Below, in pieces: positions 16,816-24,261 of a DNA stretch of 64,000 bases. The stretch spans positions 46,217-110,216 of the forward strand of contig NZ_AAEW02000015.1 of NCBI RefSeq assembly GCF_000167355.1, given 5' to 3'. The notes beneath the pieces were generated by a model. It made no database searches, had not been told where the DNA came from, and worked only from the letters and a program-made list of their open reading frames with translations. How positions within the stretch are numbered: position 1 is the stretch's first letter; every line of letters starts with the position of its first letter. The translations under genes and the position numbers were made by a program. The DNA is from Desulfuromonas acetoxidans DSM 684 (GTDB lineage Bacteria; Desulfobacterota; Desulfuromonadia; Desulfuromonadales; Desulfuromonadaceae).

Positions 16816-17118
16816 ATGGGAAGAAAAATATTCACAAATGAATTCAAGGTAGAATGTGCCAGCCTTGTTTTGGATCAGGGATACAGTGTCCCAGATGCTG
16901 CCCGAGTTATGGATGTTGGAGAAACGGCCATGCGTCGTTGGGTAAAGCAGCTCAAACAGGAACGAGCTGGGACGACACCGGAAACTCCAGCCCTTACAGA
17001 GGACAAAAAGCGTATCCAGGAACTCGAAGCCCATATTCGTCGTCTGGAGAAAGAGAAGCAAATCCTAAAAAAGGCTACCGCTCTCTTAATGTCGGAAGAC
17101 AAGCTTCGTTTGAGTTGA
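16816..17118 (+). CDS. IS3-family transposase OrfA
   Basis: DNA-binding component, 100 residues. An N-terminal helix-turn-helix (FKVECASLVLDQGYSVPDAA...VGETAMRRWVKQ) is followed by a leucine-zipper-like helix (RIQELEAHIRRLEKEKQILKKATALL). The slippery heptamer A AAA AAG lies at 17067-17073, in frame for a -1 shift from OrfA into OrfB, which would give the OrfAB transposase as in other IS3 members. Confidence 0.93.
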   Translation: MGRKIFTNEFKVECASLVLDQGYSVPDAARVMDVGETAMRRWVKQLKQERAGTTPETPALTEDKKRIQELEAHIRRLEKEKQILKKATALLMSEDKLRLS

Positions 17119-17972
17119 TCAGTACATTGAGAGAGCATGACTGCGTTTGTGTCCTTTGCCGTCTTTTTGATGTTTCGCGTTCTAGCTACTATGCCTATTT
17201 GAATCGTCGAGCTCATCCAGATACTGAACGCATCAAGTTACGTATTCGGATCAAGGAGTTGTTCAATAAAAGTCGTTATTCAGCTGGAAGCCGCAGTCTT
17301 ACCAACATGTTACGCAGTGAAGGTATCACCATAGGACGTTTCAGAGTACGTCGTCTGATGCGTGAGGCGAGCTTATTCAGTAAACAACCTAAACCACGTT
17401 TGTACAGAATTGCCAAAGTAGAACATCCAAAGATTCCGAACCTGTTGAATCGGGATTTTGATGCGAAGAGGAAAAACCAGACATGGTGTAGTGATATTAC
17501 CTATGTTCGAGTTGGAAAACGGTGGATTTATGTCGCTGCGGTATTAGATCTTTACACTCGGCGTGTTGTTGGGTTGAGCTTATCAGAAAACTGTGACGCA
17601 CAACTTGCAGTTAACGCTATCAAAAGCGCTTATCGGACAAGGAAAAAGCCAACTGGGGTTTTGGTTCACACAGACCAGGGACAACAATATGGCAGTGATT
17701 TGTTCTGTCTCCAGCTTCGATGCTATCAGATGAAACAGAGCATGAGTCGGCGAGGAAATTGCTGGGATAATGCACCAATGGAGCGTTTGTTTCGCAGTTA
17801 CAAAAGCGAATGGATGCCAAAAGGTGGCTATCAAACGTTTGCAGAAGCACAGCTCGACATAGAGCACTATTTTATGAACTATTACAACTGGAGCAGACCT
17901 CATCAAAGAAATAAAGGAATGGCTCCGGCTGTAGCGGAAAAAGAACTTATATCTGTGTCCAAAAATAGTTGA
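17115..17972 (+). CDS. IS3-family transposase OrfB (rve integrase core)
   Basis: Catalytic part of the transposase, in the -1 frame relative to OrfA. The frame is open from before 16860, but protein similarity and the frameshift site put its contribution from about 17067; a TTG at 17115 could serve independently. DDE residues are visible: Asp in TWCSDITYV, Asp in VHTDQGQQYGS and Glu in CWDNAPMERLFRSYKSEW. The C-terminal end YYNWSRPHQRNKGMAP is typical. The reading frame is intact, about 285 residues from 17115. Confidence 0.92.
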   Translation: MISTLREHDCVCVLCRLFDVSRSSYYAYLNRRAHPDTERIKLRIRIKELFNKSRYSAGSRSLTNMLRSEGITIGRFRVRRLMREASLFSKQPKPRLYRIAKVEHPKIPNLLNRDFDAKRKNQTWCSDITYVRVGKRWIYVAAVLDLYTRRVVGLSLSENCDAQLAVNAIKSAYRTRKKPTGVLVHTDQGQQYGSDLFCLQLRCYQMKQSMSRRGNCWDNAPMERLFRSYKSEWMPKGGYQTFAEAQLDIEHYFMNYYNWSRPHQRNKGMAPAVAEKELISVSKNS

Positions 17973-18087
17973 CCACTACAATCCTTTTGAGCGGCCAGTC
18001 AAAAGGATGTCGCCTGCCGGGGCGAGTCCCGGCGACTTTGACTGTGATCTTGATCTTCAGTGGTTCGTAATACGAAACGAATCGCAC

Positions 18088-18636
18088 CAGCGAACTTCAT
18101 CCGTTCGCGATGTTGGTACCCACGTGACGCGGGCTTCCGCGCCCGCACTTCGGGGCACTTTTGCGTCGACAAAAGTACCGCAAAATCGACTCCCGTCATT
18201 GCACCCTCCGGGTTCCCTCTCTCCATTCTCTTACATCGCAATGTCGGCAAAACTCGCTACCGCTCAAACAGGTTGCCGACAACCATTGCGCTGACGTTCA
18301 TTGCGTTCAGTGCTGCTGAACGGGAGGGCTTGGCTGCTAAATGACACTCTGCCGCAAGAGTGGGCACCGTCCCGCCTGTTTGATCGGGGCCACACCAGAG
18401 ATAGAGCGCGACTTAAGATTGTTATCAACATTTTCCATCAAAGCTGATGAGACCCGACCAAAAGGGCGGCGAGCCGGATCTGCAAAGCATAGCGGAAACA
18501 GACACAGTGTCGGTTGATCCAGGGTCAGGAGGTGTTCAAGCTGGTTTTTGCATACTTTTGAGTGGCCAGTCAAAAGGATGTCGGCTGCCGGGACGAACCC
18601 CGGTGGTTTGACTCTGATCTTGACCTTTGTTTTTAC
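18088..18636 (+). repeat. Dispersed multi-hairpin intergenic repeat, copy C
   Basis: Full-length copy in tandem with copy B, some 30 bases after its end. Hairpin 1 is GCGGGC/GCCCGC (18129-18146) where copy A has GTGGGC/GCCCAC: both sides changed, pairing kept. Hairpin 2 is ACTTTTG/CAAAAGT (18157-18176). The terminal pair CATACTTTTGA with TCAAAAGGATG carries one mismatch, and the last hairpin ends GCCGGG/CCCGGT. It runs up to the leader of the ABC-F gene. Confidence 0.85.
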
Positions 18637-18676
18637 AACTCAAAACCTATCAAACACCCCAACAAACGCTTCCCCC

Positions 18677-18705
18677 TTGATGTTCTCGGAACAGCACGGT
18701 ATAAC
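18677..18705 (+). promoter_or_regulatory. Candidate promoter of the ABC-F gene
   Basis: TTGATG at 18677-18682 and TATAAC at 18700-18705 with a 17-base spacer, beyond the end of repeat copy C and about 50 bases before the ABC-F start codon. Confidence 0.5.
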
Positions 18706-18755
18706 CCGTGATGAATTTATCCCCGTTCATGACGACCAGGAAAGATTAATCCAGC

Positions 18756-20696
18756 ATGTTGCAACTTAAAGACGTTGAAGTCGATTTCTCCGGACGCAAA
18801 ATTTTTGCCGGAGTCAACTGGCATATCCGCCCCGGAGCGCGTATCGGTCTGTGTGGCGAAAACGGTGCCGGCAAATCGACCCTGTTAAAACTGTTATGTG
18901 GCATCAACCACTGCGATAAAGGCGATGTAATCGTCGCCAAAGGGACCACCTTCGGTTATTTGCCTCAAGATGGCTTGAGCTACAAAGGAAAAAGCCTGTT
19001 CGAAGAGGTGCGCAGTGCCTGCGCCGAACTGTTGGAGATGTCCGAGGAGATCAGCCGCCTGGAGACGCAGATCTCCCAGGACGCTGACGAAAAATTGTTG
19101 GAGCGTTACGCCCACCTGCAGGATCTCTACAGCCAGCGCGGCGGATTTACCCTGGAAACCGATATCGCCAAGGTGCTCAATGGCCTCGGCTTTTGCGAAG
19201 ACGATTGGCAGAAACCCTGCGAACAATTTTCCGGCGGCTGGCAGATGCGTATCGCTTTGGCGCGCCTGCTGCTGCAGCGCCCCAATTTGCTGCTGCTCGA
19301 CGAACCCACCAACCATCTTGACTTGCCGGCACGCAACTGGCTGGAAAGCTATCTGTCCCAGTATCCGTTTTCTGTTGTGCTGGTGTCGCACGACCGCTTT
19401 TTTATGGATCAGGTGGTGGAGCGGATTGTCGAAGTGTGGAACGGTGCTCTGAGCGAATATCCCGGTAACTATTCCCTCTATCTGATTGAACGTGACCGTC
19501 GCGTCGCCGCTCTACGTGAGCAGAAACAACGTCAGGATGAAGAGATTGAACGCATTGAGGCGTTTATCAATCGCTTCCGCTACCAGGCCAACAAGGCCAG
19601 CCAGGTACAGAGCCGGGTGCGCCAACTGGAAAAGATCGAACGGATCCAGATCCCGCCGCAGCGCAAAAAGATCGCGTTTAAATTCCCTCAGCCGTCACGT
19701 GGCGGCAAGGATTTGCTTGTGCTGGAACAGGCTGGCCAGCGTTACGGTGACCATCAGGTGCTCAAAGACGTTGATTTGACTGTAACCCGTGGCGAGCGTG
19801 TGGCGCTGGTTGGAGCGAATGGCGCCGGCAAATCAACCCTGATGCGCTTGCTGGCCGGCAGTGAACAACCCAGTGAAGGGCAACGCATTGAAGGCCATAA
19901 TCTCGAACTGGCCTATTTTGCTCAGGATCAAGCGGCGGTTCTCACACCGGAGCGAACCGTGCTGGAGGAGATTACTGCATCTTCACCGGTGGATATGGTG
20001 CCCCGTTTGCGCGATGTGCTCGGCACCTTTCTGTTCAGCGGTGATGATGTGCATAAGCGGGTCAAGGTGCTGTCCGGTGGCGAGCGCAACCGGCTGGCTT
20101 TGGCCATTTTGCTGTTGCGTCCGGCAAATCTGATGCTGCTCGATGAACCGACCAACCATCTTGACCTGCAATCCAAAGAAGTGTTGCTCGACGCCCTGAA
20201 AAGCTATACCGGTACCCTGGTGTTTGTTTCCCATGATCGCTATTTTGTCGATCAGCTGGCCAGTCGTATCATTGATGTATCCGGTGGTGGTATCAGTTCC
20301 CATCCCGGCAACTATGCGGACTTTCTTTCTGCCCGTCAGGCTGAAGGCTGTGATGACCATTCGGAACAGCGCGTTGAGCACCTGAACAGTGCAATCGCAT
20401 CAGAGATTCCGGCTGCGACCAAGGAACAGCGAAAACAGGAACATGCTCAACGCAAGGAACAGCAAAAACAGCAGCGCAAGCTGGAAAAGCAGCTCCAACA
20501 GCTTGAAGCCGATATCGAAACCGCTGAAACGCATCAGGCTGATCTTGAACAGCAGTTGGCTGATCCCGAACTGTATCAGGATCAGGCCCAGTTTTCCCAA
20601 CTCTCTGATCAGCATCGTGACCAGGCCGAAGCTTTGGAAGGGATGTATGAGCAATGGGAGAAACTTCAACATGACTTGACAACCCTGGCCGAGTGA
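18756..20696 (+). CDS. ABC-F family ATPase (YheS/Uup-like)
   Basis: Soluble twin-ABC protein without membrane spans, 646 residues. ABC-F proteins bind the ribosomal E site and modulate translation or relieve stalling. First cassette: Walker A GENGAGKST (near 36), signature SGGWQMRIALARLL, Walker B LLLLDEPTNHLD. The inter-domain linker is charged (EQKQRQDEEIERIEAFINRF and on). Second cassette: GANGAGKST, LSGGERNRLALAILL, LMLLDEPTNHLD. The C-terminal part (about 535-646) is a Gln/Glu-rich coiled coil (KQEHAQRKEQQKQQRK). Start ATG 18756 follows AGGAAAG. Which ABC-F subgroup it belongs to needs a tree. A further gene follows after 44 bases. Confidence 0.92.
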   Translation: MLQLKDVEVDFSGRKIFAGVNWHIRPGARIGLCGENGAGKSTLLKLLCGINHCDKGDVIVAKGTTFGYLPQDGLSYKGKSLFEEVRSACAELLEMSEEISRLETQISQDADEKLLERYAHLQDLYSQRGGFTLETDIAKVLNGLGFCEDDWQKPCEQFSGGWQMRIALARLLLQRPNLLLLDEPTNHLDLPARNWLESYLSQYPFSVVLVSHDRFFMDQVVERIVEVWNGALSEYPGNYSLYLIERDRRVAALREQKQRQDEEIERIEAFINRFRYQANKASQVQSRVRQLEKIERIQIPPQRKKIAFKFPQPSRGGKDLLVLEQAGQRYGDHQVLKDVDLTVTRGERVALVGANGAGKSTLMRLLAGSEQPSEGQRIEGHNLELAYFAQDQAAVLTPERTVLEEITASSPVDMVPRLRDVLGTFLFSGDDVHKRVKVLSGGERNRLALAILLLRPANLMLLDEPTNHLDLQSKEVLLDALKSYTGTLVFVSHDRYFVDQLASRIIDVSGGGISSHPGNYADFLSARQAEGCDDHSEQRVEHLNSAIASEIPAATKEQRKQEHAQRKEQQKQQRKLEKQLQQLEADIETAETHQADLEQQLADPELYQDQAQFSQLSDQHRDQAEALEGMYEQWEKLQHDLTTLAE

Positions 20697-20740
20697 TGGA
20701 TTCTTTCTAAATTCAACACGTTATTTATTGAGGTGAGACT

Positions 20741-21397
20741 ATGCTCGTGCTTCCCCGCGGACGGGTGGTCAAAGAAGGGCTTGATCCCAAACGGCTGAAA
20801 ATGCCCGATGCCCTGATCAAAATGTGCTCTAACGGATTCAGTGGTTATCTGTCTCTTGCCGGTGAAGATGATGCGGCGGTTCTGTGTTATGAGGCCGGTA
20901 AAATAGTCGCCGGGCTGTGGGGGATTGGTCAACGCCGTCTGACCGGAGTGGCGGCGTTAGAGCAGATGTTTCGCATGATTCAGGGCGATGATTGGGCGTG
21001 TCGTTTGGATATTTATCGTCTTGACGCCCGACTGGCAGCCCTTGTTCACAAAGCGTGTGAAGGTGAACCTGTCTTTGAAGCACAAGCCATGACTCTGCTG
21101 GATGTGGATCGGTTGATGGACTATATCGATCAGCACAAATTCAGTGGTGTGTTACGCCTTACTGTCGAATCTCAAGCGACCATGATTTTCTATCACGAAG
21201 GGGCGGAGCTGGGTTTTTTTCACGACACCCAATCCGAGCTGAGCTATCAGGCTGATATCAAGCATTCCATCGCCGCTCTCGAAGGCTGTCAACTGGATGT
21301 GATCCGTTTTGTTGAACAGTCGCAAGTCAATCAACTGTTAGCCGGACTGAATCTGGAAAAGACGTGGTTACAGATCTGGCGGGAGCTTAATTTATAG
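20741..21397 (+). CDS. Uncharacterised protein with two PATAN/DUF4388-like repeats
   Basis: Cytoplasmic protein of 218 residues, no signal or membrane span. Two segments share a pattern: GFSGYLSLAGEDDAAVLCYE (about 29-48) followed by AGKIVAG, and KFSGVLRLTVESQATMIFYH (about 129-148) followed by EGAELGFF. The pattern phi-G-x-L-x-L ... phi-x-F-x-x-G is that of PATAN/DUF4388 modules found in signalling proteins of delta-type Proteobacteria and cyanobacteria. This is a resemblance by eye, not a confirmed family match. Each half is followed by a helical segment. It lies 44 bases after the ABC-F gene and before a terminator, so the two are likely co-transcribed. Confidence 0.65.
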   Translation: MLVLPRGRVVKEGLDPKRLKMPDALIKMCSNGFSGYLSLAGEDDAAVLCYEAGKIVAGLWGIGQRRLTGVAALEQMFRMIQGDDWACRLDIYRLDARLAALVHKACEGEPVFEAQAMTLLDVDRLMDYIDQHKFSGVLRLTVESQATMIFYHEGAELGFFHDTQSELSYQADIKHSIAALEGCQLDVIRFVEQSQVNQLLAGLNLEKTWLQIWRELNL

Positions 21398-21843
21398 CAG
21401 CCACCCGATTGAAGCGGGATCTCTTAGTGAAAAGAGGCGGCATGTCATTCAGGCTATGCACCTCTTTTGAGGTGTGAGTTTTTAAAAAACAGGATGTTAC
21501 CGTTGTGACATCCTGTTTTTTTGTTTCATGAATATCAATCTGTACATCGGGGTGATTCTACCGTTCTGAAGCATTCAGCTCTTCTCTGTCTGGTCTGCCG
21601 TTTTCTACCCACTTGTGGTCATCCCTCGTGCGACCTTTACGCTTATTTCGATGTCGAAAATCTTTACATTGTCTTCGGTAAAATCTATATGAATTTTCAG
21701 AAAAAGCTATCAACTGGATATTGCTAGCTTTTTTCTTGTTCCTTTTTTCCCGGGCTCTATTGGTATGATCTATGCTGTTCTTTTATCAATAAAACTCCTC
21801 GGTTTCACAAAGATGAACTGTACGATGAAGAAGGAGGTACAGC
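21398..21843. other. 446-bp gap upstream of the PEP-CTERM gene
   Basis: Contains a small CACCTC/GAGGTG hairpin near 21459-21474 and the terminator at 21484-21522. The rest is A/T-rich (TTTTTTC and similar runs near 21725-21760) and probably holds the promoter of the PEP-CTERM gene. No frame with a good ribosome site is present. Confidence 0.5.
21484..21522 (+). terminator. Rho-independent terminator after the ABC-F/PATAN-like pair
   Basis: AAAAAACAGGATGT (21484-21497) pairs perfectly with ACATCCTGTTTTTT (21508-21521) around a 10-base loop and runs into T residues; it could also work on the other strand. Confidence 0.85.
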
Positions 21844-22650
21844 ATGTTAAAAAGAGTTTTCGTGATTTTGAGCGTCCTTGTTTTGTCACTTTTTTCAGTG
21901 AATGCTTTTGCCTATGTGATGACTTGGGATTACACCGTGTCGTCTGTATTCATAGACAGTACATTTTCTGCAGGCAATGGTGATGCCCCCGTGATAACGG
22001 ATACAAGTCTGTCTTGGGGCAACACCACGTTGCAGTATCCGATACAAAGCAGCCTGGTGCTTGATCCGGCCGTGGTTGTTGATAACGTGGACACCTATGT
22101 TGGTGGTGGCGCCGTTCCCAACATCAACAATTATTGGGCTCCAGACATTTCGATTACCCATAACAACTATGTTATTCCCGGCGATTCTATTTCGCTTTTG
22201 AGCACTGTTATCCATTCGACAGTGGCCTTGGCTCCAAATCCGTTTAATCCTTTTCCTGCAGCAACCTTTGACGTTGATATCGCTTTTTTCGAAACACCTA
22301 ATGACGGGACTGATGAGAACGATGTTTTTGCTCTGCTCAGTGGTTTTCCAAACTTCAATTTTTCCTATGATAATGGTGATGGTGACGGTTTGGTGGATTA
22401 TTTTGTCAATGTTTTCCCCAGTAATGGTGAGGTGCTATCCCTGCTGACTGGCCCCTATGCCGATTTCGTGGGTGTCGATGATAACACCACAATGGGCTTT
22501 ACCACTGTTGAAGGGCAATCAACAACTTTGCCATTCGTGTTTACCATCTCAACCGAACCTTTGAATGTTGTCCCGGAGCCGGGGACATTTGTTCTGTTTG
22601 GTGGTGGATTGTTAGGTCTTATCTTCTATGCACGTCGTCGTAGACAGTAG
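21844..22650 (+). CDS. PEP-CTERM sorting-signal protein, THxN-type
   Basis: Exported surface protein of 268 residues. A signal peptide (MLKRVFVILSVLVLSLFSVN, cut near AFA-YV) and a beta-rich, Asp/Asn/Thr-rich body lead to the C-terminal sorting signal: VPEPGTF, a hydrophobic span VLFGGGLLGLIFYA and a basic RRRRQ end. PEP-CTERM signals are processed by exosortase/EpsH, linked to exopolysaccharide export. The ITHNNYVI segment resembles the THxN subgroup of such proteins. ATG 21844 follows an AAGGAGG box at 21832-21838. No exosortase gene is in the window, so the sorting machinery must lie elsewhere. A hairpin follows at 22745. Confidence 0.9.
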   Translation: MLKRVFVILSVLVLSLFSVNAFAYVMTWDYTVSSVFIDSTFSAGNGDAPVITDTSLSWGNTTLQYPIQSSLVLDPAVVVDNVDTYVGGGAVPNINNYWAPDISITHNNYVIPGDSISLLSTVIHSTVALAPNPFNPFPAATFDVDIAFFETPNDGTDENDVFALLSGFPNFNFSYDNGDGDGLVDYFVNVFPSNGEVLSLLTGPYADFVGVDDNTTMGFTTVEGQSTTLPFVFTISTEPLNVVPEPGTFVLFGGGLLGLIFYARRRRQ

Positions 22651-22744
22651 CTTTTTTAGCCGGGGAGTTTGTTTTATCAAGGAAAAAGCTAACGATGAAT
22701 GCTGGCACGTTCTGCTAATAATCTATTTGAGTGATACAAAACCA

Positions 22745-22781
22745 ATACCCGCAATGCTTGTAACCCAGGCGTTGCGGGTAT
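22745..22781 (+). terminator. Hairpin, probable terminator of the PEP-CTERM gene
   Basis: ATACCCGCAA (22745-22754) is perfectly complementary to TTGCGGGTAT (22772-22781), and the stem can be extended inward with GC/GC pairs. The T-run after it is poor, so termination may be weak or Rho-assisted. Confidence 0.6.
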
Positions 22782-22985
22782 GTTATTTGGCCCTCAGGTC
22801 CACTGTCAGGTGAGGTGTTATGCAGCGCACTGCGTTGCTCAGAGCTCTGTACCTGATAAGTCTGAGGTTCAATTGTGTTGGAACGGCTATTTGTTAAGAA
22901 AACCGACGATTCTATCCTATGCTGAGTGTTTTTGTTGGGTAGAGGGAAAGGTGGCAAGGTCAGTGATTGAGCCAGAGAGCTAGGA

Positions 22986-23065
22986 TGCAACACAGAGCAG
23001 ACGTGTAAATTTTACCGACGCAAAGCCCGGTTAGATCACGTGATCGTTCATATCCTTTGGTTGCA
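22986..23065 (+). ncRNA. Candidate GEMM-I-type cyclic-dinucleotide riboswitch
   Basis: Closing stem TGCAAC (22986-22991) with GTTGCA (23060-23065). Inside it are the blocks of the GEMM-I fold in order: ACAGAGCAGAC (22992-23002; consensus ACAGGGCAAAC), a short GTAA/TTAC stem, the fully conserved GACGCAAAGCC (23017-23027), CGGTTAGA (consensus CGGGTCTA-like), a GATC/GATC stem and ATATCCTTTGGTTGC (consensus ATAGCCGGGTTGC). The A in AGAGC stands where I recall c-di-GMP-binding members having a G; cyclic AMP-GMP-sensing Geobacter members carry A. Weak points: the first internal stem lacks the GAAA tetraloop and AAAC reads AGAC. It precedes the secreted/PASTA operon. Confidence 0.5.
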
Positions 23066-23172
23066 AAAAAATCCTGTTCCGTCATGATTGGATGCAAGGT
23101 GCTTTCGACCCGTCCTTATCGGGAATCTGTTGATTGCACGTGTTATGATATGAGTTAAAAGAGGGGGGAGCG

Positions 23173-24261
23173 ATGATGGGGGCTTTTTCTAAAAGCTGGC
23201 AACGAAGGGTATTGCTGTGGTGCTGTCTTTTATTTCTGGGGTTCAGCGTAGCCACGGTGTCAGCCCGTTGGGCCTGGGGCGACAGTGGCAATGATCTTGT
23301 CCTGACGCAACAACAGGCCAAAGAGATGACCTCACTGATGATGGCAGCCAGTCGCTTCAAAACCCTGGCGCAACAGGATTTTCCTCTCGCCATCATGACG
23401 TTTGCGGCAACACGTGGACTGGCCGAACTGCACGAAATTGATCAGACCTTGTGGAGTCCTGAGCAGTCGGTACCAGGTTGGGAGCTTTTTTTGAATGGGG
23501 CGATTCAACTGCATGTTCTGCAAACGTCTGACCGCCCAGTTGTCGGGTTCTACAATCCCTTTGATGACACTGTTCTGCTGACAGTGTGGCAATCACGCGA
23601 TGACCTGTTTCAGATCGTTGGTGCAGAACTGGTGATGGGCGATTGGCTGCGGACGAACAGCTCTGGATTCGATCTGGTACCTCAATGGCTCCGACAAAAG
23701 GCCTTTTTACCGACTATGCTCGGGATGGAGGTCGCGACGACCACCTGTGCGTTTGAAGCTGTTTTTTCAAAAAAAAGGACCTCATGGCGCTCTGCTTTGC
23801 CGATACTCAAGCCTGAATCCGACAAATCTCTCAATTATCACAGTGTTACTCTGATGTTGAATGATCATCTCCTCAATGTCCTGCAGTTCAGAGTTCCCGC
23901 ACCAGATAATCTCACGCTGAAAACTTGCCATAAACTGACTTTAGAGCTGCTTACCGTAGCAACGGCGGGGCAACTCGGCCGTCTACTTCCGTATGTGAAT
24001 CTCACACTTCCCAATACCGTAAAACGCCTTGAGGTTCTGCCTCCGGAGTGGTTTCGCGGGCTTCGCACCAGTTATTATGTTGAAGGGGCGTCAGGATGTC
24101 AGGTGTTTTTGACCTCGGCTGAACAGGGGGGGGCGTGTCTGGTGCTGTCCTTTTCCGGGCATGACGATCGGTTGCGGTTACGCCGGGTTGATCTGGTTGA
24201 TTATCAGTTTTTCTATCAAGAACACGCCATGCATAAAAAACACCTGAAAGAGGGGGCATGA
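23173..24261 (+). CDS. Uncharacterised exported protein
   Basis: Protein of 362 residues that I do not recognise. The N-terminus has a signal peptide or anchor (WCCLLFLGFSVATVSARWAW, about residues 17-36). The rest is mixed alpha/beta with segments such as GFYNPFDDTVLLTVWQ and VMGDWLRT, Cys at about 196 and 265, no obvious catalytic motif and no further membrane span. GAGGGGGG at 23161-23168 serves ATG 23173 or 23176. Its stop overlaps the start of the PASTA-domain gene, so the two products are made together and probably function together at the cell envelope. The leader carries the riboswitch candidate. Function unknown. Confidence 0.8.
   Translation: MMGAFSKSWQRRVLLWCCLLFLGFSVATVSARWAWGDSGNDLVLTQQQAKEMTSLMMAASRFKTLAQQDFPLAIMTFAATRGLAELHEIDQTLWSPEQSVPGWELFLNGAIQLHVLQTSDRPVVGFYNPFDDTVLLTVWQSRDDLFQIVGAELVMGDWLRTNSSGFDLVPQWLRQKAFLPTMLGMEVATTTCAFEAVFSKKRTSWRSALPILKPESDKSLNYHSVTLMLNDHLLNVLQFRVPAPDNLTLKTCHKLTLELLTVATAGQLGRLLPYVNLTLPNTVKRLEVLPPEWFRGLRTSYYVEGASGCQVFLTSAEQGGACLVLSFSGHDDRLRLRRVDLVDYQFFYQEHAMHKKHLKEGA

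Larger units (their letters stand above)
16742..17980 (+). mobile_element. Complete IS3-family insertion sequence, 1239 bp
   Basis: Ends are imperfect terminal inverted repeats: the left end begins TGTAGTGGTCTACTAAAC and the right end, read inward, begins TGTAGTGGTCAACTATTT, both then reaching TTGGACAC. It starts TG and ends CA as in IS3 elements. It is flanked by a 3-bp target duplication ATC (16739-16741 and 17981-17983), proved by comparison with the uninterrupted repeat copy D. Two overlapping frames encode OrfA and OrfB. Both are intact and the duplication is still perfect, so insertion looks recent and the element may be active. Confidence 0.95.
16431..18058 (+). repeat. Dispersed multi-hairpin repeat, copy B (5'-truncated, split by IS3)
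   Basis: Left part 16431-16741 and right part 17981-18058 align to the forward element from the segment beginning CTCGCTACCGCTCAAACAGG to the terminal GCCGGG/CCCGGC hairpin. The first 130 bases or so, including hairpins 1 and 2, are missing. The insertion sequence sits inside the left arm of hairpin 4 (CATCC...). Removing it together with one copy of the duplicated ATC restores CATCCTTTTGA/TCAAAAGGATG, as in copy D. Confidence 0.85.
22651..23172. other. 522-bp gap with hairpin and riboswitch-like leader
   Basis: Holds the hairpin at 22745-22781 and the structured leader at 22986-23065. A CCCG/CGGG hairpin lies near 23109-23123. TGCAA at 23094-23098 could compete for pairing with TTGCA near 23134-23138. 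A possible -10 (TATCCT or TATGCT) lies near 22913-22924. No coding frame with a ribosome site was found before 23173. Confidence 0.55.

Noticed and set aside
18007..18344. Open frames through repeat copy C
   Set aside because: Same reason as copy A; two overlapping frames of equal quality and no ribosome site.
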